From an uncultured Bacilli bacterium (GTDB lineage: Bacteria > Bacillota_I > Bacilli_A > RF39 > UBA660): a stretch of 34,571 bases of DNA. Both the position numbers and the translations under genes were made by a program. Each line of letters opens with the position of its first letter. The stretch's first letter is position 1. The notes beneath the pieces were generated by a model that did no database searches, was not told where the DNA came from, and was given only the letters and a program-made list of their open reading frames with translations. Shown here piece after piece: positions 25,228 through 32,936 of this stretch. The DNA lies in contig CANQFO010000002.1 of the NCBI GenBank assembly GCA_947599755.1, positions 1 through 34,571 of the forward strand, read 5' to 3'.

Positions 25228-26625
25228 ATGACTTTAATTGATGATTTAAAGAAAAAGATTGGTCCTTCTAATGATTATATATTTAAAAAAGTACAAATTG
25301 ATAAGTGTATTGTTTATCTAGTATTTAATGAAGTTTTAACTAGTGGAAGTGATATTAATGATTTTATTTTAAAAAGGCTTTTATTATTGCAAAAAAAAGA
25401 TCTTCTTCATTTGGAAAATATTTTACCTAATACCAATATTAAACAAATTACTAAGGATGAGATATTAGATTATATTCATAAGGGATTTTTAATTATTATT
25501 ACGAAAAAAATTTATGCAACTGAATTTCGAGCAGATTTAGATCGAGGAGTTGGAGTGATTGAAAGTGAACTTTCTATTACTGGTCCAAAGGATAGTTTTT
25601 CTGAAAATTATAATACAAATTTGGGATTAATTCGAAGAAGAATTAAATCTAGCGATTTATATGCAGAAGATATTGAGATTGGTAGAAGTACCAAAACCAA
25701 AGTTGGTATTTTGTATATGAAGCATATTGTAAAAGAAGATCTTCCTAAAAAAATTCGATCTGTTTTAGAAAAGATTGATATTGATGGGATTATTGATTCT
25801 AGTTATTTAAAAACTACTTTGGAAGGCAAAAAGAATTTTTTTCCTACCATTATGATGAGTGAAAGACCGGATAAATCTGTTATGGCTTTATTAGAAGGAA
25901 AAGTAGTAATTTTAGTAGATATGAGTCCTTATACGCTTATTTTACCTACTTTTTTCATTGATTTTTTTCATACAGCAGATGATTATTATCAGAAATCTTC
26001 TTATACTACATTTATTCGAATTATTCGGCTTCTTGCTTTTTTCATTGCTGTTTTTACTCCAGCAATTTATATTGCTGTTACTACTAGAAATTATGATTTA
26101 GTTCCCTTAAAATTACTATTTGTATTAAAAGCTGGAAGAACCTTTGTTCCCTTCCCTGCCTATATTGAAGCTCTATTTATGATTATTTGCTTCGAGATTT
26201 TAAAAGAATCTGATATACGAATGTCATCTACTAGTGGATCTGCTGTCTCTATCTTAGGAGGACTTATTTTAGGAGATGCAGCAGTAAGCGCTGGAATTGT
26301 TTCTCCTATTATGATTATTATTATTGCAATTTCCTCTATTGCTGGACTTATCTTTACTTCGTTGGAACTTGTAAATGCTTTGAGAACTTACAAAATTGGG
26401 CTCTTGTTTTTAGCAACCCTACTGGGAATTTATGGGGTCTTATTAGGAGGAATATATATGTTTTATAAATTAATGACCCTAAAGATCTTCTCTCTTCCTT
26501 ACTTATCTCCTTTCATCCCATTTGAAAAAAATGAAATAAAAGATTCCCTTATAAAAAAAGAAGAACCTCTAAAGAAGAGAAATTCTATTCTTTCTAAAAA
26601 TATTATTAGGGGGAAATATCGATGA
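25228..26625 (+). CDS. GerA-family spore germination receptor subunit A
   Basis: This 465-residue protein is a GerA/SpoVAF-type (GerXA) subunit of a nutrient germinant receptor of the spore inner membrane. The N-terminal soluble region contains IGPSNDYIFKKV and LTSGSDINDFILKRL, typical of the family. About five membrane segments follow from residue 255 to 430, including FEILKESDIRM and AVSILGGLILGDAAVSAGIVS, near-identical in pattern to known GerXA proteins. A first in-frame ATG at 25216 is possible; GGTGAT is best placed for the ATG at 25228, which I use. The stop overlaps the start of the next gene (ATGA). No GerB gene is present, so the receptor is either reduced or completed elsewhere. 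It could also be a SpoVAF-like protein. Confidence 0.88.
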   Translation: MTLIDDLKKKIGPSNDYIFKKVQIDKCIVYLVFNEVLTSGSDINDFILKRLLLLQKKDLLHLENILPNTNIKQITKDEILDYIHKGFLIIITKKIYATEFRADLDRGVGVIESELSITGPKDSFSENYNTNLGLIRRRIKSSDLYAEDIEIGRSTKTKVGILYMKHIVKEDLPKKIRSVLEKIDIDGIIDSSYLKTTLEGKKNFFPTIMMSERPDKSVMALLEGKVVILVDMSPYTLILPTFFIDFFHTADDYYQKSSYTTFIRIIRLLAFFIAVFTPAIYIAVTTRNYDLVPLKLLFVLKAGRTFVPFPAYIEALFMIICFEILKESDIRMSSTSGSAVSILGGLILGDAAVSAGIVSPIMIIIIAISSIAGLIFTSLELVNALRTYKIGLLFLATLLGIYGVLLGGIYMFYKLMTLKIFSLPYLSPFIPFEKNEIKDSLIKKEEPLKKRNSILSKNIIRGKYR

Positions 26626-27020
26626 AAAAAGTACTACTTATTTTACTAATTATTGTATCTATTTACTTCATTAAAATTCCTAAATACGTAGAATTAAATA
26701 ACCTAGCAATTATTGAAGGTGCTGGTATTTACTATAATAAAAAAGAATATACGATTTGGTTAAAAGAAATAATTCCTTTAAAAGAAGAAGAAGGAATTAA
26801 TTACGAATACCATTACTATAAAGGAAGTGCAAATAGTCTTTCTAAAGCCCTTTCAAAAATAGAAAAAAATACCAAGAAAAAACTTTATTTTAAACAAATA
26901 AAATACCTCGTAACCAATCTCAATAATAGTAAAAAAATTTCAAAATATTTTCATCCAAAAAATATTCAACATGCAAAAGAAAATATTTATCAATTATTAA
27001 AAGAAAGTAAAGAATCATAG
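26622..27020 (+). CDS. Short GerC-like protein (N-terminal domain only)
   Basis: This 132-residue protein has a hydrophobic N-terminal segment (about 3-18) and then LNNLAIIEGAGIYYNKKEYTIWLKEI, followed by SANSLSKALSKIEKNTKKKLYFKQIKYLV. This matches the order of elements in the N-terminal domain of Ger(x)C subunits (LAIVxGIGID, a strand with the measured activity region, S-x-S-x-x-x-A-x-x-x-x-S, then LYFGHxKxIVxxE). Normal GerC proteins are about 350-400 residues and are lipoproteins. This one ends after the first domain and contains no cysteine, so it cannot be lipidated and is probably held by its N-terminal helix. It is translationally coupled to the GerA gene. Function as a reduced receptor subunit is inference. 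Confidence 0.65.
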   Translation: MKKVLLILLIIVSIYFIKIPKYVELNNLAIIEGAGIYYNKKEYTIWLKEIIPLKEEEGINYEYHYYKGSANSLSKALSKIEKNTKKKLYFKQIKYLVTNLNNSKKISKYFHPKNIQHAKENIYQLLKESKES

Positions 27021-27073
27021 TTAATTGATTCAATTATACCAATCAATGTTATCAATGATTCCATTTGATTTCA

Positions 27074-27095
27074 AATTTTTATGAAAATAAAAATT
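27074..27095. other. Perfect hairpin with GAAA tetraloop after the ger genes
   Basis: AATTTTTAT (27074-27082) and ATAAAAATT (27087-27095) pair over 9 bp around a GAAA loop. A short T5 run follows 7 nt later on the plus strand. It may terminate the ger transcript weakly or act as a 3' stabiliser. The rest of 27021-27206 shows no gene I can support. Confidence 0.35.
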
Positions 27096-27206
27096 CAGAT
27101 CCTTTTTGAGCATAAGGTTTTATTTTATTCCAATTAATCCATTAGGTTCATTACAAATCTCATAAATAATATTAGGACTACAGTTTTATAAAATTATTTT
27201 ACAGTC

Positions 27207-27234
27207 TTGACAAATTTATTTTTAGTATTAATGT
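27207..27234 (+). promoter_or_regulatory. Probable promoter for the 166-aa membrane-anchored protein
   Basis: A perfect TTGACA (27207-27212) is followed after 16 bases by TAATGT (27229-27234), a poor -10. The strong AAGGAGGA ribosome site and ATG at 27283 lie about 45 nt downstream. The imperfect -10 may indicate that an activator is needed. Confidence 0.4.
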
Positions 27235-27282
27235 ACTTTAACTAATTAACTTGATAAAATTAAGAAAAGGAGGAACAGAAAA

Positions 27283-27783
27283 ATGGAAAAGAAAAATAAT
27301 GCTTTACTTATTACTACAATAGTTTTAGCTATATTGGTACTTTCTTTAGGAGGATACATCGCATATGATAAACTTCTTAAAGAAGAAAAAACAACTATTA
27401 CTGAAAAAACGGAAAAAGAGGAAGAGAAATCAGAACAAGAAAAACAGGATACTGAACAATATGATGATGACAAAGAGAATTGTCTTCAAGCAGCATCCGT
27501 AAAATGTTTTGGAACTTATTATGTAAATGGAGATATTAATCATGGCGTTTATAATTTAAAAGCTGATGGTACTTACAATGTTGAAAATACAGAAGAACAT
27601 GGTGTCTTTACCATTAATGAAAATACTATAACATTTATTCGAATGAAACATACTGTTGGTCCTAGAGATCAAGATCCATATTTTGGCGATGCAGTCAGTC
27701 ATTTAATAACAGATGATTGTTCTAAAATTTGGTTAACATCTCCTAATAGTGAAATAACTGCCTCTTTAGATAAAGCAAATTAA
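27283..27783 (+). CDS. Membrane-anchored extracytoplasmic protein of unknown function, 166 aa
   Basis: I do not recognise a named family. The protein has a short basic start, one membrane segment (about residues 8-28, ending GGYIAYDKLL), a highly charged Glu/Lys linker (about 33-62) and a C-terminal domain of about 100 residues rich in predicted strands. The domain begins after a Cys pair (ENCLQAASVKCFG) and includes GTYYVNG, GVYNLKADGTYNV and HGVFTINENTITF, repeated short strand-turn units resembling a small lipocalin-like or META-like barrel. A third Cys lies in DDCSKIW. The layout (N-in anchor, charged spacer, small beta domain outside) suggests a surface sensor or binding protein. It is monocistronic, with its own promoter and a strong terminator. 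Confidence 0.75.
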   Translation: MEKKNNALLITTIVLAILVLSLGGYIAYDKLLKEEKTTITEKTEKEEEKSEQEKQDTEQYDDDKENCLQAASVKCFGTYYVNGDINHGVYNLKADGTYNVENTEEHGVFTINENTITFIRMKHTVGPRDQDPYFGDAVSHLITDDCSKIWLTSPNSEITASLDKAN

Positions 27784-27814
27784 TAACCCGAGAAAAACTC
27801 GAGTTATTTTTTTT
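27782..27814 (+). terminator. Rho-independent terminator
   Basis: AATAACCCGAG (27782-27792) pairs with CTCGAGTTATT (27798-27808) with one C-A mismatch and an A5 loop, followed by a T-run to 27814. It begins within the stop codon of the 166-aa gene. Downstream, 27815-28017 contains no gene or structured element I can support. Confidence 0.85.
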
Positions 27815-28017
27815 ATTATCATTATCTTCTTACGATGTAGCATTCTCAATGTAATTTAAAAATAAAAATCACTACTTAAAAAATAAGCAATAAGTATTTA
27901 CAAACAAATTCTTTAAAAGTCATAGTAAATCTTCCTATGCTTATATTTTTATGATACTTTTTAAAAATAATAAAAATGCCTTGAAATCGTTTAAAAACAA
28001 GAAATTTATTAACAATC

Positions 28018-28094
28018 TGGCGTCCTTGGGCAGATTCGAACTGCCGACTTATCGCTTAGGAGGCGATTACTCTATCCAACTGAGTTACAAGGAC
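28018..28094 (-). tRNA. tRNA-Arg (anticodon CCU)
   Basis: Read on the minus strand, the 7-bp acceptor stem GTCCTTG/CAAGGAC closes a full cloverleaf: D arm with AGTTGGATAGAG, anticodon stem ATCGC/GCGAT with loop CTCCTAA (anticodon CCT), and T arm GGCAG-TTCGAAT-CTGCC. The discriminator is G, and CCA is encoded (28018-28020). It decodes AGG, a useful arginine codon in an AT-rich genome, where AGA/AGG are expected to dominate. No close promoter is obvious; it could be cotranscribed with the small gene upstream of it on the minus strand. Confidence 0.95.
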
Positions 28095-28210
28095 AGGTTA
28101 TAGCCTATATTGAAAGACTTTTCATTTTTTATACAAAATTATTTTTTGAGATCTCTTGCCTATCCATTGCTCTATGAGGAAATTACTTCAACAAACAATG
28201 ATTATTTAAT

Positions 28211-28577
28211 TTATTTTGTATACTTTGTTTTACAAATAGCACCCATATCTTCATATATTTTTCTCATATCACTCACTTTTATTTTACTATTTTTTATTAA
28301 GGAGGCATTGTTTCTATCTAATGAAATTAATTTTTTGATATCTATTTTAGAATACTCAATAGTTGTAGTAGATGTTAGAGTATCTTTTTTGATGGATATC
28401 TTATTTTGATATCCATCAAGTTCATTATACAATTTATAATTTGCCTCTAACACTTTTTGATACTCTTCTAAAACTTCACGTACTTCAATATTTATATTAG
28501 AATAATCAACTTTTTTACTGTTGATCTCAATATTTTTTTCAATGACTTTTCTCGCTAATTTTGATTTTTTTTGACAT
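28211..28577 (-). pseudogene. Small helical protein gene apparently frameshifted in an A8 tract
   Basis: A good start (AAGGAG, then ATG at 28577) opens a frame that dies after 12 codons. The A8 tract at 28565-28572 lies directly after the second codon. Removing one A would join the ATG to a long frame that stays open to 28211, giving a coherent protein of about 122 residues beginning MSKKSKLARKVIEKNI and running into LEEYQKVLEANYKLYNEL and IKVSDMRKIYEDMGA. It would be charged, largely helical, with no membrane segment. As it stands only a GTG start at 28453 could give the last 80 residues, without a good ribosome site. The cause may be a real frameshift, homopolymer slippage that still yields some full protein, or a sequencing error. 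The family is not recognised. Confidence 0.55.
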
Positions 28578-28626
28578 AGTTTTCTCCTTATTGTTTAGAA
28601 AAAAAGATATATTGTTTTATTGTGAT

Positions 28627-28866
28627 TTATAGTTTATCTTTTTTTGTTTTGGAAATATTTTTTAAATGATTAATTTTTTCTCGTATTGCTTTTCTTCTTT
28701 GTTCTTCTTCATTTAAATGAAGAATATAATTTTTCCCTGTTTTTTCAAATATACTTCCTTCATGAATTTTAAATGGAAGATCACTTAATTTAATTGAAAC
28801 TATCTTTGTTGTTTCTTCTTCACAAATTGCGTAATCTTCTTCTATTCGATCAACTATATATTTCAT
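28627..28866 (-). CDS. DUF3006-family small protein
   Basis: This 79-residue protein opens MKYIVDRIEEDYAICEEE and continues through a small strand-rich domain (IVSIKLSDLPFKIHEGSIF) to a basic helical tail; this is the DUF3006 pattern (VDRIEGDxAVxE, then L-P-x-x-x-x-E-G-D). The molecular role is unknown. DUF3006 genes commonly sit beside ComEC-like metallo-hydrolase genes, as here: it starts 6 nt after the MBL-fold gene stop and is surely cotranscribed with it. The start follows GTAGGAT. It is cytoplasmic, with no membrane segment. Confidence 0.85.
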   Translation of the reverse strand: MKYIVDRIEEDYAICEEETTKIVSIKLSDLPFKIHEGSIFEKTGKNYILHLNEEEQRRKAIREKINHLKNISKTKKDKL

Positions 28867-28872
28867 TTTATC

Positions 28873-29781
28873 CTACCCTTCTGTATCTGTTTTCATGGTT
28901 TCAAATGTTAAATTTGTACCATCCGATGTGGCAATAATTGTTCCATCTTTATCTGTTCTATATACTTTAATGGCATTTTCTTGTAATTTTTTTAATGTAC
29001 TTTGATGAGGATGGTGATAACTGTTTCCACTTCCCACAGAAATAATTGCATATTTTGGATTTACTTTTTCTAAGAAGGAAGTTGAGGTTGAGTATTTTGA
29101 TCCATGATGACCTAATTTAATTACATCACTGCTTATTTCTTTTTTTAGGAGTTCCTTTTCTACTTTACTGGTTGCATCTCCCATAAATAAAAAACGGTGA
29201 TTTCCATATGTCATTTTTAATACAATAGATGAATCGTTTAAATCATTAGTTTCATCTCCTATATGAAGTAGTTGAAATTTGCAATCTGCTAAAGAGAATG
29301 TTTCATCTATTTCTGGAGTTTGAAAAGGAATTTGTTTTTCTTCTAAAGCATCTAGAACGTCTTCAAAAGTTTTCGTTGTTGTTACTACATCTGGCATATA
29401 AAAATTTTTGATATTAAAGTTTCTAATGATATCATCCATTCCACCAATATGATCCTCATGAGCATGAGTTCCTACAACAAAGGAAAATTCATTAATATTT
29501 AATTCATGAAAGTATTTTACTAATTTGCTTCCATCTTCATTATTTCCTGCATCAATTAGCATATATTCAGAGTTGTTTTCTATTAAACATGCATCTGCTT
29601 GTCCAACATCTATGAAATATACTTTTAGTTTGCTATTTGAATTAATTACTGGAGAAATTTCTTTTTGTTGAATCTTATTTTGAGTATGATTTTCTGATCT
29701 TATTTCTTGATAATACAAAGTACCAATAATAAAAAACATTAATAATAAAAAGTGAATAATTGATTGATTTTTATTTTTCAT
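28873..29781 (-). CDS. ComEC-like metallo-beta-lactamase-fold hydrolase, membrane-anchored
   Basis: This 302-residue protein has an N-terminal hydrophobic anchor (about residues 8-24) and an MBL-fold domain from about 52. KVYFIDVGQADA leads to LIDAGN, the metal motif THAHEDH (H106, H108, D110, H111), FLFMGDA (second-site Asp), LGHHGS and a C-terminal region with SYHHPH. This is the stand-alone form of the ComEC C-terminal domain (competence-type), which in related proteins is a nuclease or phosphodiesterase; ComEC's membrane channel part is absent. It lies outside the cytoplasmic membrane or is secreted. It is paired with the DUF3006 gene. The ribosome site is AAAGGAAGG. A function in extracellular DNA processing is only a family-level guess. 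Confidence 0.88.
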   Translation of the reverse strand: MKNKNQSIIHFLLLMFFIIGTLYYQEIRSENHTQNKIQQKEISPVINSNSKLKVYFIDVGQADACLIENNSEYMLIDAGNNEDGSKLVKYFHELNINEFSFVVGTHAHEDHIGGMDDIIRNFNIKNFYMPDVVTTTKTFEDVLDALEEKQIPFQTPEIDETFSLADCKFQLLHIGDETNDLNDSSIVLKMTYGNHRFLFMGDATSKVEKELLKKEISSDVIKLGHHGSKYSTSTSFLEKVNPKYAIISVGSGNSYHHPHQSTLKKLQENAIKVYRTDKDGTIIATSDGTNLTFETMKTDTEG

Positions 29782-29857
29782 CTTTTTCCTTCCTTTTCTT
29801 TTCTATTTTAATTTACGTAACCATGATTTTGAATATGTTTTAAATTTTATTTTCTCT

Positions 29858-30586
29858 TTATTTGTCATTATTTTTGATTTCTTTTTCTAAGTTTTTTTCT
29901 TGGTAAACTCCATTTTTATTGTAACATAAATAGGCATATCGATTTGGGTTACTTTTAATTATGTTTATCTTTTGATCTTGAATTTTTAAGGCTACTCCAT
30001 TTTCTAAAGAAATTATTTTTTCTTCTGTTTTTTTAATTGCTGTTTCTAATTCTTTGGCTTTTTGTCCGCCTTTTTCATAGTGTGGGCAAATGGAAATGGG
30101 AATAAATGAAAATCCTTTTATAAATTTGTAATGTTCTGATTCTCCTCGCAATTTTAATGAATCAGAATATCCTTTATTGCATAATATAATTGCTCCTGCT
30201 GACATTCCTGCGATTACGGTATTATTTTTTATTGCTTTATCTAATAAGGGAAGAAGATTATATTTTTTGATGTCTTCTATTAGTTTTATCGTATCTCCTC
30301 CACAGAAATATATGATATCTGCAGTTTCTATTTTATTTTTTACAATGTCTGGGTTATTTATGATATTTTTCTTTTTTAAATAGGCACATTGACATCCTAA
30401 ATCTTGATAAATTTTTTTCATGGTATCATAGTAGGAATCAGAGAAATTGCTAGCTAGTCCTACAAATAAGAAATTTGCTTTGGGTTTTTCTACCATTTTT
30501 ACTATTTCTTTATCAATTTCTTTTGTTTCGTAGTTAGTATGTCCTCTCCCTACTTCTCCACCACCAATTAACATAAATTTTGACAT
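29858..30586 (-). CDS. Peptidase E-like protein (S51 family, class-I glutamine amidotransferase fold)
   Basis: This 242-residue cytoplasmic protein matches the peptidase family S51 (PF03575; dipeptidase E/cyanophycinase type). It has LIGGGEVGRG at residues 6-15, IIYFCGGDT near 91-99, the nucleophile elbow GMSAGAI (Ser129 at about position 129), and CPHYEKGG with His near 169, a possible catalytic partner. Dipeptidase E cleaves N-terminal Asp dipeptides; cyanophycinases cleave beta-Asp-Arg. No cyanophycin genes are nearby, so a general amino-terminal aspartyl peptidase role is more likely. The AGGTGATG ribosome site and an extended -10 promoter precede it; it is separated by 76 nt from the MBL gene downstream. 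Confidence 0.82.
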   Translation of the reverse strand: MSKFMLIGGGEVGRGHTNYETKEIDKEIVKMVEKPKANFLFVGLASNFSDSYYDTMKKIYQDLGCQCAYLKKKNIINNPDIVKNKIETADIIYFCGGDTIKLIEDIKKYNLLPLLDKAIKNNTVIAGMSAGAIILCNKGYSDSLKLRGESEHYKFIKGFSFIPISICPHYEKGGQKAKELETAIKKTEEKIISLENGVALKIQDQKINIIKSNPNRYAYLCYNKNGVYQEKNLEKEIKNNDK

Positions 30587-30614
30587 TTTTCATCACCTAC
30601 TTTTTCTATTTATT

Positions 30615-30623
30615 ATTATATCA
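30615..30623 (-). promoter_or_regulatory. Extended -10 promoter for the peptidase E-like gene
   Basis: On the minus strand TGA precedes a perfect TATAAT (TGATATAAT), with no good -35 box. The start would lie near 30608, about 22 nt before the ATG and just upstream of AGGTGATG. Confidence 0.5.
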
Positions 30624-30670
30624 TTTGATTGCTGTGAAAGAAATATTTTCGTACTTTAAAATTTTATTTG

Positions 30671-30709
30671 CATAAAAAAAAGATAATACCAATTATCCGT
30701 ATTATCTTT
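30671..30709 (-). terminator. Rho-independent terminator of the two-gene envelope operon
   Basis: AAAGATAATAC (30679-30689) pairs perfectly over 11 bp with GTATTATCTTT (30699-30709) around a 9-nt loop. On the minus strand it is followed by a T-run (complement of the A-run 30674-30681). It lies 10 nt after the stop of the 736-aa protein gene. Confidence 0.8.
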
Positions 30710-30718
30710 CTAATTATC

Positions 30719-32929
30719 TTATTTTTTATATTGATGAGGATTTTCTTGAATTTCTCCCTCATTTTCTAAACTTTCTATATAAGCATCTATCATTTCTTCA
30801 GTTGACATTTCTTCTGCATCAAATTCTGCTCCAGTTTGATTTGGATCTGGTAAATCTTCATTTGATTGATCTCCTGTAGAGTCTGTTGTTACATCTTCTA
30901 CAGAATTATTTAAATTTCCATTTGAATCAGAATGTTGATCATCAAAGTCTACATTATGATCTCCAAAATCTTTTTCGTTTACTGGTTTATCGTTTGAACT
31001 ATCATGATCAGCATTATTTTGATCAATTTGTTGATTTGCCTCATCAATTTTATCTTGCATGTCTTGCTCATCTTGTTTTACTTCTTCTTGAACTTTATCA
31101 GCATTTTGATCTGCTTGATGTTGTTGTTCCTCACGTGTTTGTTCAGCTTGTTTCTCTCCGGCTGCTTTTGCTTGTTTGTTTTCGTTTTCAATTTCTCTAT
31201 CTACTTCTTCTTCTGCTGCTTCTACGTCTTTTTTACTTGTTTTTTTCATTGCTTCACTTCGATCATTTGTAGTCTCTTTAGTTGTTTTAGTATGAGTTTT
31301 AGTTGAAGTAGTATCATGTTTAGTTGTTTCTGTATAACTTTGTGTTGTATAGTAAGTTTTTCCTGTAAATTGTCCATTTTCCATTTCAAAGTGAATATTT
31401 ACTTGTTCCCTGAAGGCATTTAATTGACTTAAATCTCTGTGTTCATCGTCTATTACATAGCTATCTCTATCAATTAAATCATTAATTTTAGCAGTTTTAA
31501 ATTCATCATATGTAGGATTTTGTGAATTTGTTGCTTGTGATAAACTAACTACACTTGCTTTATCAAAAATTTCATCTGCATAATTACATCCACCAAGATC
31601 ATCAAAATAGTCCATTACTTTATCCATTAAAGTATAATCTACTTCTAAATTTTGGAACATCATTTCTGCAGCACTTAACATTGGAATTACTGAAAATTTA
31701 TATGGTTCTATCATTGCTCTTTCATCAGCATGAGCAATTCCTACCTCACGTATATCTTCTGTAACTGGAAAATCTTTTAAAGCTTCTTGATATAATGCAT
31801 TTACTTTATTTAATTTGTCTTGTCCAGTAGCTTCTTTACAATCTAGGAACATATTATGATATTTTTCCCAAAAAGCTCTTCCTTCTTCAGAATTAATTAA
31901 ATTGCCTGTTGTTACAGGATTTTCTCTTGTTTCGATTACATGTGCACCCATTAATTGCAATAAAGCTGTTTTGTAAGCATTTTTCAATGCTGTACTATCT
32001 ATTTCTGATCCGTTTAATATACTTCTTAATTCTTTTGCGGTATAGTTATTGTAAGCAAGATCCATTGCCATTACTTCATCCCAACTTAAAGCAGCTTTTA
32101 TATTTTTATCTGGTTCAATATAGGCATTTGCAAAACTTTCATTAAAGTATGATAAGAAATTACCGATTTTTCTCATTGCATTAGCTTGAACTTGATTAGT
32201 TGTTGATAAAAGTAAATCACTGAAAGTAGAAATAGTATTTTCTTGATCGTTTATGTTTACTTCTTCTCCCATAATAATATTATCAAGATCTTCATCATTT
32301 CCTTTTGCATAAGCAGTTGTATAACTTTTTGCTTTTGGAGATACAGCTGATTTTATTCTTTTTACTATTCCTCCACCAAATGATGTTATTGCTATTACTA
32401 GTGCTAAAATTGCTGCACTTGCTGTTGCAATGATTTTTTTCGTAAATTTATTTTTTTGTAAAAATTTAGATACACGATTTTCTTGGATAAAATTTGCTAG
32501 TTTATTCCATATATTAGATGATGTTTCTTTTACTTTGTTTTTAATTTTTGATATTATGCTTACTTTTTCTTTTTTTGGCTGTTTTTGTTTTTTCTGTTCC
32601 ATATTAACTTTTTGTTCTTTTCGTTCTGGATGTTCTACTTTATTTTTTTCGGTTCTTTTTTTAGTGTTTCCTGTTGCAAAAAATTGAAAGAATTTCTCAA
32701 ATGTTTCTCCACTTACCATATATATATATTTTTTGTTTTTATAGTCTTCTATTTTTCCTTTTAAATTTTTTTGTTTACGTAATTCTTTATATGCTTCTTT
32801 TCCTGTTTCTACATCTGTATTTAATACAGTTCCATCTTCATAAAAGATACATACTTGTGTGATTTTTTCTGAATTACTATTAAAAGTGTAGAATACTATA
32901 TTTTTAATTTCTTTATTTTTCATTTTCAT
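30719..32929 (-). CDS. Large membrane-anchored protein of unknown function, 736 aa
   Basis: I do not recognise a family for this protein. Regions: a small N-terminal domain (1-88, strands and helices, IVFYTFNSNSEKITQVCIFY...), a Lys-rich linker (89-160), one membrane helix (about 166-188, IIATASAAILALVIAITSFGGG), an alpha-helical globular region (about 205-515, including YAKGNDEDLDNI and the ELRSILNGSEID stretch), a Thr-rich strip (528-555), a predicted charged coiled coil (556-640, Glu/Gln/Lys rich) and an acidic tail (640-736). The C-terminal 540 residues should lie outside. No signal peptidase site, LPxTG or choline-binding repeat is visible. The start follows GTAAGGAGAG; a second ATG at 32923 is equally possible. 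It is the distal gene of an operon, 7 nt after the 494-aa gene. Confidence 0.78.
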   Translation of the reverse strand: MKMKNKEIKNIVFYTFNSNSEKITQVCIFYEDGTVLNTDVETGKEAYKELRKQKNLKGKIEDYKNKKYIYMVSGETFEKFFQFFATGNTKKRTEKNKVEHPERKEQKVNMEQKKQKQPKKEKVSIISKIKNKVKETSSNIWNKLANFIQENRVSKFLQKNKFTKKIIATASAAILALVIAITSFGGGIVKRIKSAVSPKAKSYTTAYAKGNDEDLDNIIMGEEVNINDQENTISTFSDLLLSTTNQVQANAMRKIGNFLSYFNESFANAYIEPDKNIKAALSWDEVMAMDLAYNNYTAKELRSILNGSEIDSTALKNAYKTALLQLMGAHVIETRENPVTTGNLINSEEGRAFWEKYHNMFLDCKEATGQDKLNKVNALYQEALKDFPVTEDIREVGIAHADERAMIEPYKFSVIPMLSAAEMMFQNLEVDYTLMDKVMDYFDDLGGCNYADEIFDKASVVSLSQATNSQNPTYDEFKTAKINDLIDRDSYVIDDEHRDLSQLNAFREQVNIHFEMENGQFTGKTYYTTQSYTETTKHDTTSTKTHTKTTKETTNDRSEAMKKTSKKDVEAAEEEVDREIENENKQAKAAGEKQAEQTREEQQHQADQNADKVQEEVKQDEQDMQDKIDEANQQIDQNNADHDSSNDKPVNEKDFGDHNVDFDDQHSDSNGNLNNSVEDVTTDSTGDQSNEDLPDPNQTGAEFDAEEMSTEEMIDAYIESLENEGEIQENPHQYKK

Positions 32930-32936
32930 TCTCTCC

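Noticed and set aside
28110..28409. Plus-strand 99-codon hydrophobic frame near the tRNA gene
   Set aside because: It lies antisense to the frameshifted small gene, has no ribosome site, and its composition is explained by the AT-rich antisense.
30886..32145. Plus-strand open frames rich in Leu/Phe/His opposite the 736-aa gene
   Set aside because: They are the antisense of a Gln/Glu/Asp/Lys-rich coding sequence, which produces such Leu/Phe-rich frames automatically. No ribosome sites or promoters.
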